Positions 32,801-41,048 of a DNA stretch of 64,000 nt are shown one piece after another. The DNA is from Pleodorina starrii. Lineage: Eukaryota; Chlorophyta; Chlorophyceae; Chlamydomonadales; Volvocaceae. The stretch is taken from assembly GCA_030267565.1 (NCBI GenBank), contig BRXU01000003.1:6733001-6797000 (forward strand), written 5' to 3'. Position 1 is the stretch's first letter, and each line of letters begins with the position of its first letter. The translations under genes and the position numbers were made by a program. The notes below the pieces were generated by a model. It saw nothing but the letters and a program-made list of their open reading frames with translations, was not told the origin of the DNA and made no database searches.

Positions 32801-35800
32801 TGCCCCATGCCTCGCACACCAAGCTGTCTGAGCGCGGCTGCTCCTGCGAGGGGGCTGGACCCACCCTGACGGCTGCACCGCAACAAAATCTCACACGTTC
32901 GGCGCCTGGGGCGCTCTGAGCACTGCTGACAATTCGCAACACGGCCTGCTGAGCCCTGACGTCGTCCGGCTCCCAATAACCAATGATAAGCACCGGAAAG
33001 CTGTCGGGAATCGCTGCGCGCAGCTCGGCTGCGGTGATCTTGGTCACGTCTTGCGGAAGACCGATGAGCGCGGAGCCCCAGGCTGTTGGCGGGAAAAAGT
33101 CTTCGTGACGATCCGACAACTGCTGGAAACGGCGCAGCGCCAGGCCTCGAGCCTGCTCGCTGACGTCAGAATACAAATACGATCGCACTGGCATGCCGCT
33201 GCGGAGGCAGGCCTCGAGCCCTGACGCCAGTCCGCCCAGCGGCTCACAAACAACCACACCCTCCCGCATGGCCTGATCATACCACTGGGCTGCAGCTGCC
33301 GCCGACGGTGAGGGGGACCCTGAGCGCGCCGAGCCCGCCGCTGCTTGACAGCGGCGTTTCCACTCGCGGGCCACGCTGCACAGACCGTCTCGCTCAGCCC
33401 GTACGTCCTCCGCCGGATCGCTGGGCGGTAGGAACGCCGCCTCGTAAGCCCAGCCATTCCAGCCAAACGCCATCTCCTCGGGAGACGGCAGGAAATCCTC
33501 GCAGTGGGAGCCTCCCGTGGCCCCGACGCCCGATGAGAAGGCAATCAGGAGAGCCGCGACAAGGAAGAGCGAGAGCCACGCCGACCACGTGCCCTTGGCG
33601 CTCACGATGGTGGCCGGCGGCCGCGTGACACGCTTCTTGCGCTTGCCCTCGCGCCTCGGGCGCTCGGGCTCACTGTGCACCGGCTCCGTCTTGCTCAGCT
33701 GCCCGCAGAGCACCTCACCTCCCTTGAGCACCTTGCTGTTGGCCCACGCGACGGGCCTGGTGAGGCTGCTCAGGAATCCGCTGGGCTCCCGTTTGTCTGG
33801 CTGCTGGTGATCGCCGCCGTCTGTCGAACTGGGGATGGAGCTCGGAGCCTGGGGCTTCGAACCGAAACAGGGTGAAGGAGCGCCCGCGACGCCGGGCGAC
33901 CCGCTGCCGTTGGCCGAGCTGGCACTGACACGCGGGGCCTGGGGCTCCGAACCAAAACAGGGTGAGGGAGCGCCCGCGACGCCGGGCGACCCGCTGCCGT
34001 TGGCCGGGCTGACGTTGTCCGGGCTGCCGCTGTGCTGTTGATTGCTGCTGTTGCATCCCCCCCCCAGCTTCGCGTCGGTCGCCGAGCAGAAGCTGGTACA
34101 GCAGGCAGCGGCGCAATTGACGAAAGCCGGGCGCACGCCTGGTGCGTTGCGCATGGGAACGGTCACCAGCAGGTCCGGGTGCTCCAGCAGGTTGGGCCTG
34201 AAGTGCAGCTGCGGCGACGGGTACGTGGTGACAAAGTCCGCGACCGCGTGCATTTGCGGATTCGAGATCAGGAAGTCGAACAGATGCGTCCTTGGGACGA
34301 CCAGCGTGGGCGTCATGGGCACACGCACCGCGTGTCGCGACCCCGGCAGCAGGCACACGCTGAGCTGCTCGTGCACCAGCTCATGCGTCACCGCCACCTT
34401 GACCGCTCCCGTCGCCAGCTGCCTGGACGTTGGCCGCACGGGCAGCCCGTGCGCCTCCACCATCGCTTCGGTGATGAGGTTGATGGTGGCGCTGTGATCC
34501 CGCAGGCTCTGCGGGTGGCAAAGCATGCTGCTGCTGCTGTTGGCTGCCACTCCAATGCTGCCGTCGGTGTAATAAAACATGTGGGGCTCAGAGCCAAAGT
34601 AGCTCCGCGCCTCCGTGTTGGCCGCCAGAAGTTGCTGCTTGCGCTCCGGTGCCAGGCTGCTGATGGTGGCGAAGGGCCCCTGGGGGTCGCCGCAGACGTA
34701 GTATTTGACACCGTTTGCCGCGCGGTGTTGCACCGCCGGGTCAACCGACGTGGCGGCTGCCGCTGCCGTGGGCGCCTCGGCGCCGCTGCTCTGGGTAGCG
34801 GGCTGCGGCTGGGCCACCTGCTGGCTGCCGCTGCTGCTGCTTGCACCCGCCGCCGGCTCCTCAAGAGACTCGGTTGGCGCCGCGTCGGCGCCCTCGGACA
34901 GGCCGAGCGCGGACATCATGGCTCGCAGCCGGACCGTGAAATCTTGGCCGTAGTCCAGCGGGAAGGGGATCTCCAGCGTGATCTTGCCGGTCAGCCGGTC
35001 ACCACCTCCCTCGGTGGCCGTCGCTGGCTTTGGCCGCGCCTTGGGCGCGGTGAATCTGATCTCCGGGATGGGCGCCGGCGTGAAGCTGACCGGCACCTGC
35101 TGCTGCTTGAGCGTGGCGCAGGCTGCTCCTGAGCCCTCGAGGTTTACGCCGCCGGCCACCTGCTGCCCACAGCAGATCGCTCCGTGGCACGTGATGAGCG
35201 CCGGGTGAGCCGGCGCGTAAAGCTCCTCTCCGTAGGCGTCAAAGACCTGCGCCGTCGCCGCCACCGCCGGCGGCTGCACCGGCTGGGTAGGCTGGGCCGG
35301 CTGCGCGGGTTGTGCAGGCTGGGCTGGCTGCCGCGCGCGGTACGCCTGCAGGTTGTTGTCAAACGCGGCCTGCAGAACGCCCGACGGTGCCCGGTAGTTG
35401 GGCGGCGCCAGCTCCGGGTTGCGGATGAAGCACACGCCGGCGTGGAGCCGCGAGCAGTAGTCGCAGCGCGGGCGCGACTCACCCGCGCCTCCGCCTGCTC
35501 CCTGCTGCTGCTGAGCGGACTGCTGCTGTCCCGGGCGCTTGGCGCGGTCCGCCTGCCACTTGGTGGTGGGCGCCGGGGTGGTCACAGCGGCGGCCCCTGT
35601 GGGCCCTTGCCCAGTCGCTGCCAAAAATTGCTCAATCAGCCCCTTAAGCTGATCCGCGCCAGGTGCCGCACTCGCCGAGGCCAGCGCGGCTTGACCGCGC
35701 CGGCACTGTTCCGTGGTGTGGCCGCCCCAGCCGTGAGTGCTGCAGTAGTACTTGGCACGCGACGACTTGGAGGAGCCTGTGCTGGCGCTGGCACCGGCGC

Positions 35801-36779
35801 TGGAGCTGGCGCTCTGCTCCGGGAGCGCGCTGACGCTGCTGCTGGGCCGCGCCGCCTTGGGCGGCTGCGATGCCGCCGACGACGACGAAGGGGGCTGGCC
35901 GGTTGCCTGCGACACGGCGGGCTGCGTGGAGACGGCAGAGGCGGCGGCAAACCGCTGATTGTTCCAAGCTGTCTCCGCATCAGCAGCGATCTCACTGAGG
36001 CGCCCGAACCACTCCTCTTGTGTGACCAGGCCCCATTTGGACAAGACACGGTCGTTGATCGTTGGGTCGAGCCGCTGCACCCAGTTGGTTGCGAACTCGA
36101 GGTCGCTGATGCCAAGGTACGGCTTGTAGCTCAGCGCCTCCTGCAGGTAGGCCGTTGGCGCCACGTTGGCCTGAACCAACTTGGCGTAGCGCTGCCGATA
36201 CTCGCCCTTCTTCTCCGGCTCGAAGTGATGCTGCAGCTGCTCCATGTAGTACTCGGCCAGCAGGTGGCCGTACAGGGTCGCGCCGGCTTGACCGGGCTTG
36301 GACCGCAGCCACGCGGTGGCCTTCTCAATCAGGGTGTCCTTGATATCGTTGTGGTAGTGCTCGAACCGCGATGTGAGCCTCGGTGCCTGGTTGAGGAAGT
36401 ACATCATGGACTCGGCATCAATCAGCGTAAGCGAGCAGCGCTGCTGTCTGCTCGCCTGCATAACTAGGTTGTTCATGAAGCGCCGCATGGCCGGGAGCGA
36501 CTGATGGCTCCACGGTTCCATGGGCCAGAAGTCCCGAGCCGAGGTGGACGTTGAGTGCTCATCCATGTCGTCGTCTGAGTCGTACGCAGGGTTTACTGCC
36601 TGAGGCGGACCAACGTACGGGGGAGGAGGAAGCGGACCGGCAGCCGGGAGATGGCCTGGTGCGACGGGTGCTGCTCCTAAGCCAAGCGGCGGCTGTTGTG
36701 CTGCTGCCTGCGCGCTCGCGTTTTCCCCTTGCTGGCTCTCGGCGTCAGACTCGCTGTCACCCACCCCCAGCAGGTGCAA
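29880..36779 (-). CDS. Element polyprotein: gag-like, protease-like, methyltransferase-like, DDE integrase, PHD finger
   Basis: One open frame starts at ATG 36779. The gag-like capsid region is about residues 80-280, followed by a C-x2-H-x4-H-x4-C knuckle (346-359) and a second Cys cluster near 450. A retropepsin-like segment (SLRDHSATINLITEAM) lies near 760, but the usual DTG/DSG is not evident. A hydrophobic helix (AWLSLFLVAALLIAFSSGVGA) follows at about 1065-1085. Residues about 1170-1270 resemble C5 cytosine methyltransferase motifs (EPLGGLASGLEA, YLYSDVSEQA) without a PCQ motif. The integrase has an H2C2 zinc domain (about 1610) and a DDE core: D in WGVDLCGPF, D in CTDQGSEW, E in NGLSERAVRS (1680-1780). 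A GPY/F-like stretch follows, then a PHD finger (CEVC...CDSC...WHTYC...CGHC, 1980-2025) and a Tudor-like VMYAGKIRNVHHFVIEY. No YxDD or other reverse transcriptase or RNase H motif is visible. Confidence 0.85.
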   Translation of the reverse strand: MHLLGVGDSESDAESQQGENASAQAAAQQPPLGLGAAPVAPGHLPAAGPLPPPPYVGPPQAVNPAYDSDDDMDEHSTSTSARDFWPMEPWSHQSLPAMRRFMNNLVMQASRQQRCSLTLIDAESMMYFLNQAPRLTSRFEHYHNDIKDTLIEKATAWLRSKPGQAGATLYGHLLAEYYMEQLQHHFEPEKKGEYRQRYAKLVQANVAPTAYLQEALSYKPYLGISDLEFATNWVQRLDPTINDRVLSKWGLVTQEEWFGRLSEIAADAETAWNNQRFAAASAVSTQPAVSQATGQPPSSSSAASQPPKAARPSSSVSALPEQSASSSAGASASTGSSKSSRAKYYCSTHGWGGHTTEQCRRGQAALASASAAPGADQLKGLIEQFLAATGQGPTGAAAVTTPAPTTKWQADRAKRPGQQQSAQQQQGAGGGAGESRPRCDYCSRLHAGVCFIRNPELAPPNYRAPSGVLQAAFDNNLQAYRARQPAQPAQPAQPAQPTQPVQPPAVAATAQVFDAYGEELYAPAHPALITCHGAICCGQQVAGGVNLEGSGAACATLKQQQVPVSFTPAPIPEIRFTAPKARPKPATATEGGGDRLTGKITLEIPFPLDYGQDFTVRLRAMMSALGLSEGADAAPTESLEEPAAGASSSSGSQQVAQPQPATQSSGAEAPTAAAAATSVDPAVQHRAANGVKYYVCGDPQGPFATISSLAPERKQQLLAANTEARSYFGSEPHMFYYTDGSIGVAANSSSSMLCHPQSLRDHSATINLITEAMVEAHGLPVRPTSRQLATGAVKVAVTHELVHEQLSVCLLPGSRHAVRVPMTPTLVVPRTHLFDFLISNPQMHAVADFVTTYPSPQLHFRPNLLEHPDLLVTVPMRNAPGVRPAFVNCAAACCTSFCSATDAKLGGGCNSSNQQHSGSPDNVSPANGSGSPGVAGAPSPCFGSEPQAPRVSASSANGSGSPGVAGAPSPCFGSKPQAPSSIPSSTDGGDHQQPDKREPSGFLSSLTRPVAWANSKVLKGGEVLCGQLSKTEPVHSEPERPRREGKRKKRVTRPPATIVSAKGTWSAWLSLFLVAALLIAFSSGVGATGGSHCEDFLPSPEEMAFGWNGWAYEAAFLPPSDPAEDVRAERDGLCSVAREWKRRCQAAAGSARSGSPSPSAAAAAQWYDQAMREGVVVCEPLGGLASGLEACLRSGMPVRSYLYSDVSEQARGLALRRFQQLSDRHEDFFPPTAWGSALIGLPQDVTKITAAELRAAIPDSFPVLIIGYWEPDDVRAQQAVLRIVSSAQSAPGAERVRFCCGAAVRVGPAPSQEQPRSDSLVCEAWGNPVLVDAARLGSGVHQLYRTWSNLTDMELLRETLSVATRPAGPSVQQRLLPGRAAPVAQQQLRPPFYASEAQGQPVNAVMHAAVSADSTGAAPSAACPVRDGASSVYTSLKLEESEVLLGFLQGSTESSRVSDQQHRALLASATDVFYLSSVIAVGKVLAAEATSALPAHIAAVNVSAQQPGASFCPALSQRGQAVPNEFVVFATGALDPEGCADAGPGSEPWADQNLLTLLQTGQLPQGLSEAEVKRVKRRSQRYRWLGEQLYVMGLDGRTRIVPRPAERGELVLKMHEQSGHWGVKRTVALLLHTYWWRGINNDVAETVKHCAACSRVRATFTARSGVLNPLPIGGLFYRWGVDLCGPFNTTAQGSRYVMVCVEHFSKFVVLIPLPSKHATETAFAFRQHILGRYGACAEVCTDQGSEWKGEFASCLQEALIDHRQTSANHPQANGLSERAVRSVKEALTKMANASGSYANWDEQLPSIMLGYNCSVQDSTKLCPYTIVHAVDPVIPPAIKDRFSPDLNLDNPEEVARSVLVRAAAVQKHMAIAGGNLSVAQHRDRLHYARLRGGGFDPTLRKVDIGDYVYYRNTTARSSLEADARPEILRVVETRPSGVVVLEGKCGGRLTAHVTHVAPCHLPITDEQVDPRLAKPPLTLACEVCRMPDSEEWMLLCDSCGTGWHTYCLRPPLEGVPQGTWICGHCQRKGITKQQVEARGAQRATSSLQPPPSLAKLQGAFAMRAHRRGRSRSKAEAGVVMYAGKIRNVHHFVIEYPDKTSELVSLKDLRPRLVVPGAQEPAAAASAVQPAPPVVIDAQLAATASECAALAEVLDLGSALSVFAPVGLSEQTAGWVRQQGCVLRRGATGAGPAALTAGELACARENGVDIGVLMVENVVSDVGSVLELAAAHAREAAVARVSREYLWSAGEARLRWLRARQAEGRLMIVPCATCIWLVLFASGKRRQGFIKRTVAPMPVF

Positions 36780-37719
36780 CGGGTTGTTGGCTAGATCAGG
36801 AAGCTCTCCGCTTTCTAAGCTGTCTGCGCGCGAGTGCGCACGTGACCCAGATCCTCGCTGAGGCGAAAGGGCGCTTGCCGCACCGCGCAGAAGAGAAGCG
36901 AGAACCCCTTGAGCACTTGCCCTCCTTGGCAGGGCCTGAACGCCCGCTTGCCCGGACTGCTGCTCTTCTGCCTGCCCTCGATCCCCGAGCTGCAGGAGAT
37001 TGCCCGCCCCTGACTGACTCCTTGTAACTCTGCCCCGACCCTCCCGCTCACTGATTGGACGCGGCGGAAGCTGCTGATTGGACGTTGCAGGTTGGAGTCG
37101 AGGCTCAGGACGGACAGGTGACCGAACGCGTACGCGATTTACAAGAGGGTCTTGGTTGTCCGCCAGCGCAACCAGCCGAGCCTGGGGCTCTTAGTTCCTT
37201 ACACAGCACGGGTGGGGCCTTGAGCCACCAACACCAGGGGCCTTGAACCCCGAAACACGAACGAACCAGAACGCCTTAAACGGAAGACGTGCAGGGGCCT
37301 GGGGCCACCCACAACAAAGGCCTTGAGCCTCAACGACGATGGAAGACCAACCGAACCCTTGGGGCTGACGCGAAGCGGACGAGGGAGAGCTTGACTCCGG
37401 CTAACCGCACATGCAGGGGCCTTGGGCCCGACTAATGGCGGCTGTCGCGCTTGACGCGAGGACTCTGACGCAGGGCTTGACCCCGACTATATAGCAGATG
37501 ATAGAGGCCTTGGGCCTGACGCGAAGCGGACGAGGAGGAACTTGACTCCGGCTAACCGCACATGCGAGGGCCTTGGGCCCGACTGATGGCGGCTGTCGCG
37601 CTTGACGCGAGGACTCACTTCTTGAACAAAAGTAATTCGGAATTACTATCTGAAACGGGCTTGACCCGAAGGAGGTGAAGACGGCCGACGATGCCGGCGA
37701 CAGATCCTGCGGGCGACAG
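36780..37719 (-). other. Untranslated leader of the element
   Basis: About 940 nt lie between the primer-binding site and the start codon, with no long ORF. The region is rich in CTTGGGCCCGA-like words and includes a 151-bp tandem repeat, listed separately. Such long leaders carry packaging signals in LTR retrotransposons, but nothing specific can be assigned here. Confidence 0.5.
37367..37616. repeat. Two-copy tandem repeat, period about 151 bp, in the element leader
   Basis: The block starting GACGCGAAGCGGACGAGG and ending CTTGACGCGAGGACTC occurs at 37367-37468 and again from 37518, with a few differences. It includes the shared segment CTTGACTCCGGCTAACCGCA. Confidence 0.8.
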
Positions 37720-37735
37720 TATCTGTGTCTCGCAC
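37720..37735 (-). promoter_or_regulatory. Putative self-priming primer-binding site
   Basis: GTGCGAGACACAGATA (minus strand) lies directly after repeat A1, where LTR elements have their primer-binding site. It is perfectly complementary to TATCTGTGTCTCGCAC inside A1 (37941-37926), at the predicted 5' end of the transcript. This geometry matches self-primed Tf1/sushi elements. No tRNA 3' end was checked as an alternative primer. Confidence 0.6.
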
Positions 37736-38239
37736 TGACGGAAGAGCACGCGCCTTCGGGAGACGAGCTACGCAGCTCTCTCCTAGGGCGACCTGGGCAC
37801 GATGTCCTCCTCGGAGGACGGATTTACCGAAACGGATCACCGAAAGAACTTACAAAGACTGCGTCACGCGGTCTGTCAATCGCGGATCTGTGACTGTATG
37901 CTACTTAGAGTCTTAACACTGCAAAGTGCGAGACACAGATAAGGTGTCTCGCACGGCCGCCGGACTATATCAAGCCCGCGCAATGCACTTTTCGTACCTC
38001 CAGGGGAACCCGCACTGTATTGCTTCTTGCTCAGTCGGGGCCCCGTATAATGCCAACAAATAAATGTAATAACAACAAAGTGTCGACGACTCTGTCGTCG
38101 CACGGAAACGGTGCACGGAAGCTGACCCGAAGGGGCCACACCCAACGGCTCCTAACTAACCGACAACGGTTCTTACTAATTAGGCAACTGTTCTCAGTAT
38201 CTGCCACACTCTATGGCAATCACACGAGATAGCGTGACA
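37736..38239 (-). repeat. Terminal repeat A1 (504 bp), promoter end of the element
   Basis: This is the 5' copy of A2. It contains a TATA-like ATATAG (37970-37965, minus) about 28 nt upstream of TATCTGTGTC at 37941, a plausible transcription start. R plus U5 would then be about 206 nt. It lacks the 52-bp B segment that precedes A2 at the other end. Confidence 0.85.
37963..37972 (-). promoter_or_regulatory. TATA-like box of the element
   Basis: CTTGATATAGTC reads on the minus strand about 28 nt upstream of the sequence complementary to the primer-binding site. This is the spacing expected between a TATA box and a transcription start. Confidence 0.45.
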
Positions 38240-38449
38240 GACCGGCAGCGAGCCAGGCCCAGATCTATCCCCAGCCTGCAGCTTCAGATGACGGCTGGAG
38301 ACCCTCCCACCGTCGAACCCCGCACCCAGCACGAAATTGCCCAACGAGGCCGGCAGCAGCAGAGCGCCCACGGGCCAGCATCCAGGCAGGAGGACGAGGA
38401 GGATGAAGAATACACCCCCACCGCCATGGAGGCGGAACACTTAAATTAG
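38240..38449 (+). pseudogene. LINE ORF1, 3' part
   Basis: This continues the frame that was open up to 29174, after one GACC copy is removed. It encodes RQRARPRSIPSLQLQMTAGD and further to EDEEDEEYTPTAMEAEHLN, then TAG. The stop is followed directly by the ATG of ORF2 (TAGATG), a tight ORF1/ORF2 junction. Confidence 0.6.
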
Positions 38450-39384
38450 ATGCCAGTCAGGGGGACGGGAAGAAACCAGCAGCGAAACGCTGTGCAAGGC
38501 CATCCACTCCGAATCGCCACGCATTACATTCGTGGGCCGCTGGCGTCGCATGGGAACCGTCTGCAGGCAGCAGTACGGCAGTGGGCAGAGCTGCGTCTGG
38601 ATGTGGTGTGTCTACAGGAGACCCACCATACCAACATCCAGCACCCGTGCCTCTTTGAGCGGGACCTACGCCATGCAGCAATGCAGGCGCACACCCAAGG
38701 TTGGCGCGTAGCGGCGCACTCGTGGTCTGGCTCGACCCACTCGGCGGGGGTCCTCATCCTCGTACGTCAGGGGCTCGCGGCCGCCCTGGAGCCGCCTCCG
38801 GCCACAACCCTCCCAGCATGCGCGCGGGGCCGGTTTACTGAGTGTGTGCTCCGTTGGGGGGATATCCACGTATAGGCCGGGGGGGCACCGCATTGGGGGG
38901 GGGGCCACCGTATAGGCCGGGGGGGGGCCACCGCATGCATATCTGCAACGTCTACCTCCAGACGGGCTCCACCGCTACACGGCGCCTTTTCTTCAGCAAC
39001 CTCTATATATCCTGGCTGCCACAGCGACGCGCGCTGCAGACAACGAACGACACCACCCTCATCTGGGCGGGCGACTTTAGCTTTGTAGAGGGCCCGGAGC
39101 GGGACTCGTCAGGGGGCCCAGGGGGCCGTCGAGGGGACGGGCCGATAGCGGACATGAGACGGCAGGCGGGCCCCGCCATGGTTGACACCCACCGACACCT
39201 CCACCCCCAGCGCCACGACTTCACCCACCTGTACCGCGCGCCCACCCCGGGGGGCTTCCGCCTCGACCGCATCTACATCAACCAACCCATGCTGCCGTAC
39301 ATATGCCACACCGCCATCACCTTCCACACACCGTCAGACCACCGCTTCACCTGGGACGACAGGGCCAAGCAAGGGTACCGGTAA
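38450..39384 (+). pseudogene. LINE ORF2, apurinic-type endonuclease domain only
   Basis: This is an endonuclease/exonuclease/phosphatase-fold domain as in L1-like elements. Motifs in order are HYIRGPLASHGNRL, the catalytic Glu in LDVVCLQETHH, ICNVYLQTG, LIWAGDFS (GDxN region, with Ser for Asn), RLDRIYIN and the SDHR histidine motif. The frame is broken at 38873, where a G-rich stretch of about 65 bp with a duplicated GTATAGGCCGGGGGG word interrupts the domain. The reverse transcriptase that should follow is absent, so this copy is truncated at its 3' side and dead. Confidence 0.8.
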
Positions 39385-41048
39385 CCGGCAGGATAAGTGA
39401 AGTGTAACTGGCAAGGTACCGGTAGGCAGGATAAATTAGCAGGGTGACTGACGGGTAAAGGGCTAGGGTGACTGGGCGGGCATCCATCACATTAAGTGGG
39501 GGTTAACTAGGTCATCAAAGGACTCAGTGACACGGGATCTTGCCATCAAAAGACTTTGCCACCTACGTACCCCAGACAGCCACTTGAGAGGGTTCTTTCA
39601 GTCACGTATGTAATCGGTGCTTTTCGCTACCATCGTACTGGATATGCCTCCGGGGATCTGCTGGCGGTGTTTTTAGGGTCGCCGTCTCCTGCGTGATATG
39701 CGGTTAGTTTATTTTTGGGCGGGGCCCCAGCGCGAAGCGCCCAGGGGGGCCCCGCCCTGTAGGATTGCCCATGTCCGTGCCTGCGCTGTGTAAGGACGTC
39801 AGGCCCAATGGGCCGCTCGTCCATTTGTAATACTCAATTACGACAAGGGCCTTATGGCTCTTGCAACCAACTCAGTTAAATACTGACACTCATACCAAAA
39901 AGGTATCTTTCGATACCACCATTCTGTGGCTTCTAACCTATCTAGGTTAGTTATATAACGGCACAGGACCCTATAGGGACCGAGCTCCGTTACACGCTGT
40001 CTGATGTCTAATGTCTAATGTAAAAGGGCAAGTGCAGACTTTCGGCCATCGGAAAGGCTGCATAAGTAAAAGATTACATTCTTTATTGCACGGTAAATTT
40101 ATTATAGGAACCCAACCTCGTATGAGTAAAAGCCAGTTTGGCAGTCTCCATGGACCGAGGCCGAGGTCAAACCAACACCCCTCGGCCTATAATTAATTCC
40201 AGAAGATTCATCGTTCCTTAAAGTGGAATTATGACATGACGGCGTGAAATGAATCTTCGTTTCGGCAAGCAACCAACTATGTTTGCATTGCGAACATTCT
40301 TCCCGCGACCACACCACAGCAGCTCTGCTAGCCGGTCCGATCGTCTTGACGCATATTGCCATTACAAAGGTTGCAAGGAGCAAACCATGAGGGGCAAACT
40401 GTTGGTTGTTGGACGCCAAGCCGCCAATGCACGCATGATGCAGCGGTCTTCTGCGGGCCGCCCAACAAGTCCAGTCGGCAACCTAGGGGATGGACTTCTA
40501 CATTCCCTGTCCTAATGTTGAAGCAGTCAAGCCTCCTCTATGGCGAATACCTCAGTAGCGAAGCCTGTGCACTCTCGTCGGCAACTGCACGTCGTCGCAA
40601 CCCTCGCAAACAGTTCCGCTGTCCTTCTATTGGCAAGTCAGCCTGCGTGATGTGTAAATGATACACTCCATGTCTACTGTCAAGTAACTTCAGCCAATGC
40701 GCTGGCCGGAAGAGTTGCACACTGCCGAGACGGCGCGCGAATATGGGTCGGATTGCTGAAGCCGCAGGCATTTCAGATATAAAGCTCTGGCTGCCTATCA
40801 GCAGGAATGTCGACACTCTCACAGTTGACGCCCTCGCCGCTCGCTTTGGAAATGCCGTATTTCGGTCGATGCGCACATGCGCTCATGCACCCGACGGGAT
40901 GACGCGCTTCGCGCGGCGCCGGCAGGCCTTGCTAACGACTCGGCTAGCAGGCATTTCGGGAAAAAGCTCTGGCTGTCTATCAGCAGGAATGTCGACACTC
41001 TCACACTTCACGCCCTCGCCGCCCTAGCACTCAACTTCACCCGTACGG

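Larger units (their letters stand above)
29175..38239 (-). mobile_element. Gypsy-derived integrase element with split direct repeats, inserted in the LINE
   Basis: This is a 9,065-bp element transcribed on the minus strand. Its outer ends are 8-bp inverted repeats (TGTCACGC / GCGTGACA) flanked by the 4-bp duplication GACC. The terminal repeats, read 5' to 3' on the minus strand, are A1 (38239-37736), internal region, B1 (29784-29733), GC, A2 (29730-29227) and B2 (29226-29175). A1 and A2 (504 bp each) look identical by eye, and so do B1 and B2 (52 bp each), so the insertion is recent. The internal region has a leader of about 950 bp and one large ORF. A G9 run before B1 looks like a polypurine tract, and a self-complementary primer-binding site follows A1. 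No reverse transcriptase is seen, so mobility would need help from another element. Confidence 0.8.

Noticed and set aside
35184..36467. 427-residue + strand frame opposite the element polyprotein
   Set aside because: It is an Arg/Leu/Gly-rich antisense shadow of the gag region with no recognizable domain.
29880..36779. Reverse transcriptase hinted at by LPQG and LPQD words in the polyprotein
   Set aside because: These words occur in contexts without the other RT blocks (no YxDD, no palm motifs), so they are taken as chance.
29227..38239. Simple LTR retrotransposon with two 504-bp LTRs
   Set aside because: The flanks of 29227 and 38239 share no target duplication. The 52-bp B repeat lies on both sides of the left copy, and LINE ORF1 continuity places the left border at 29175. 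The split-repeat description fits better.
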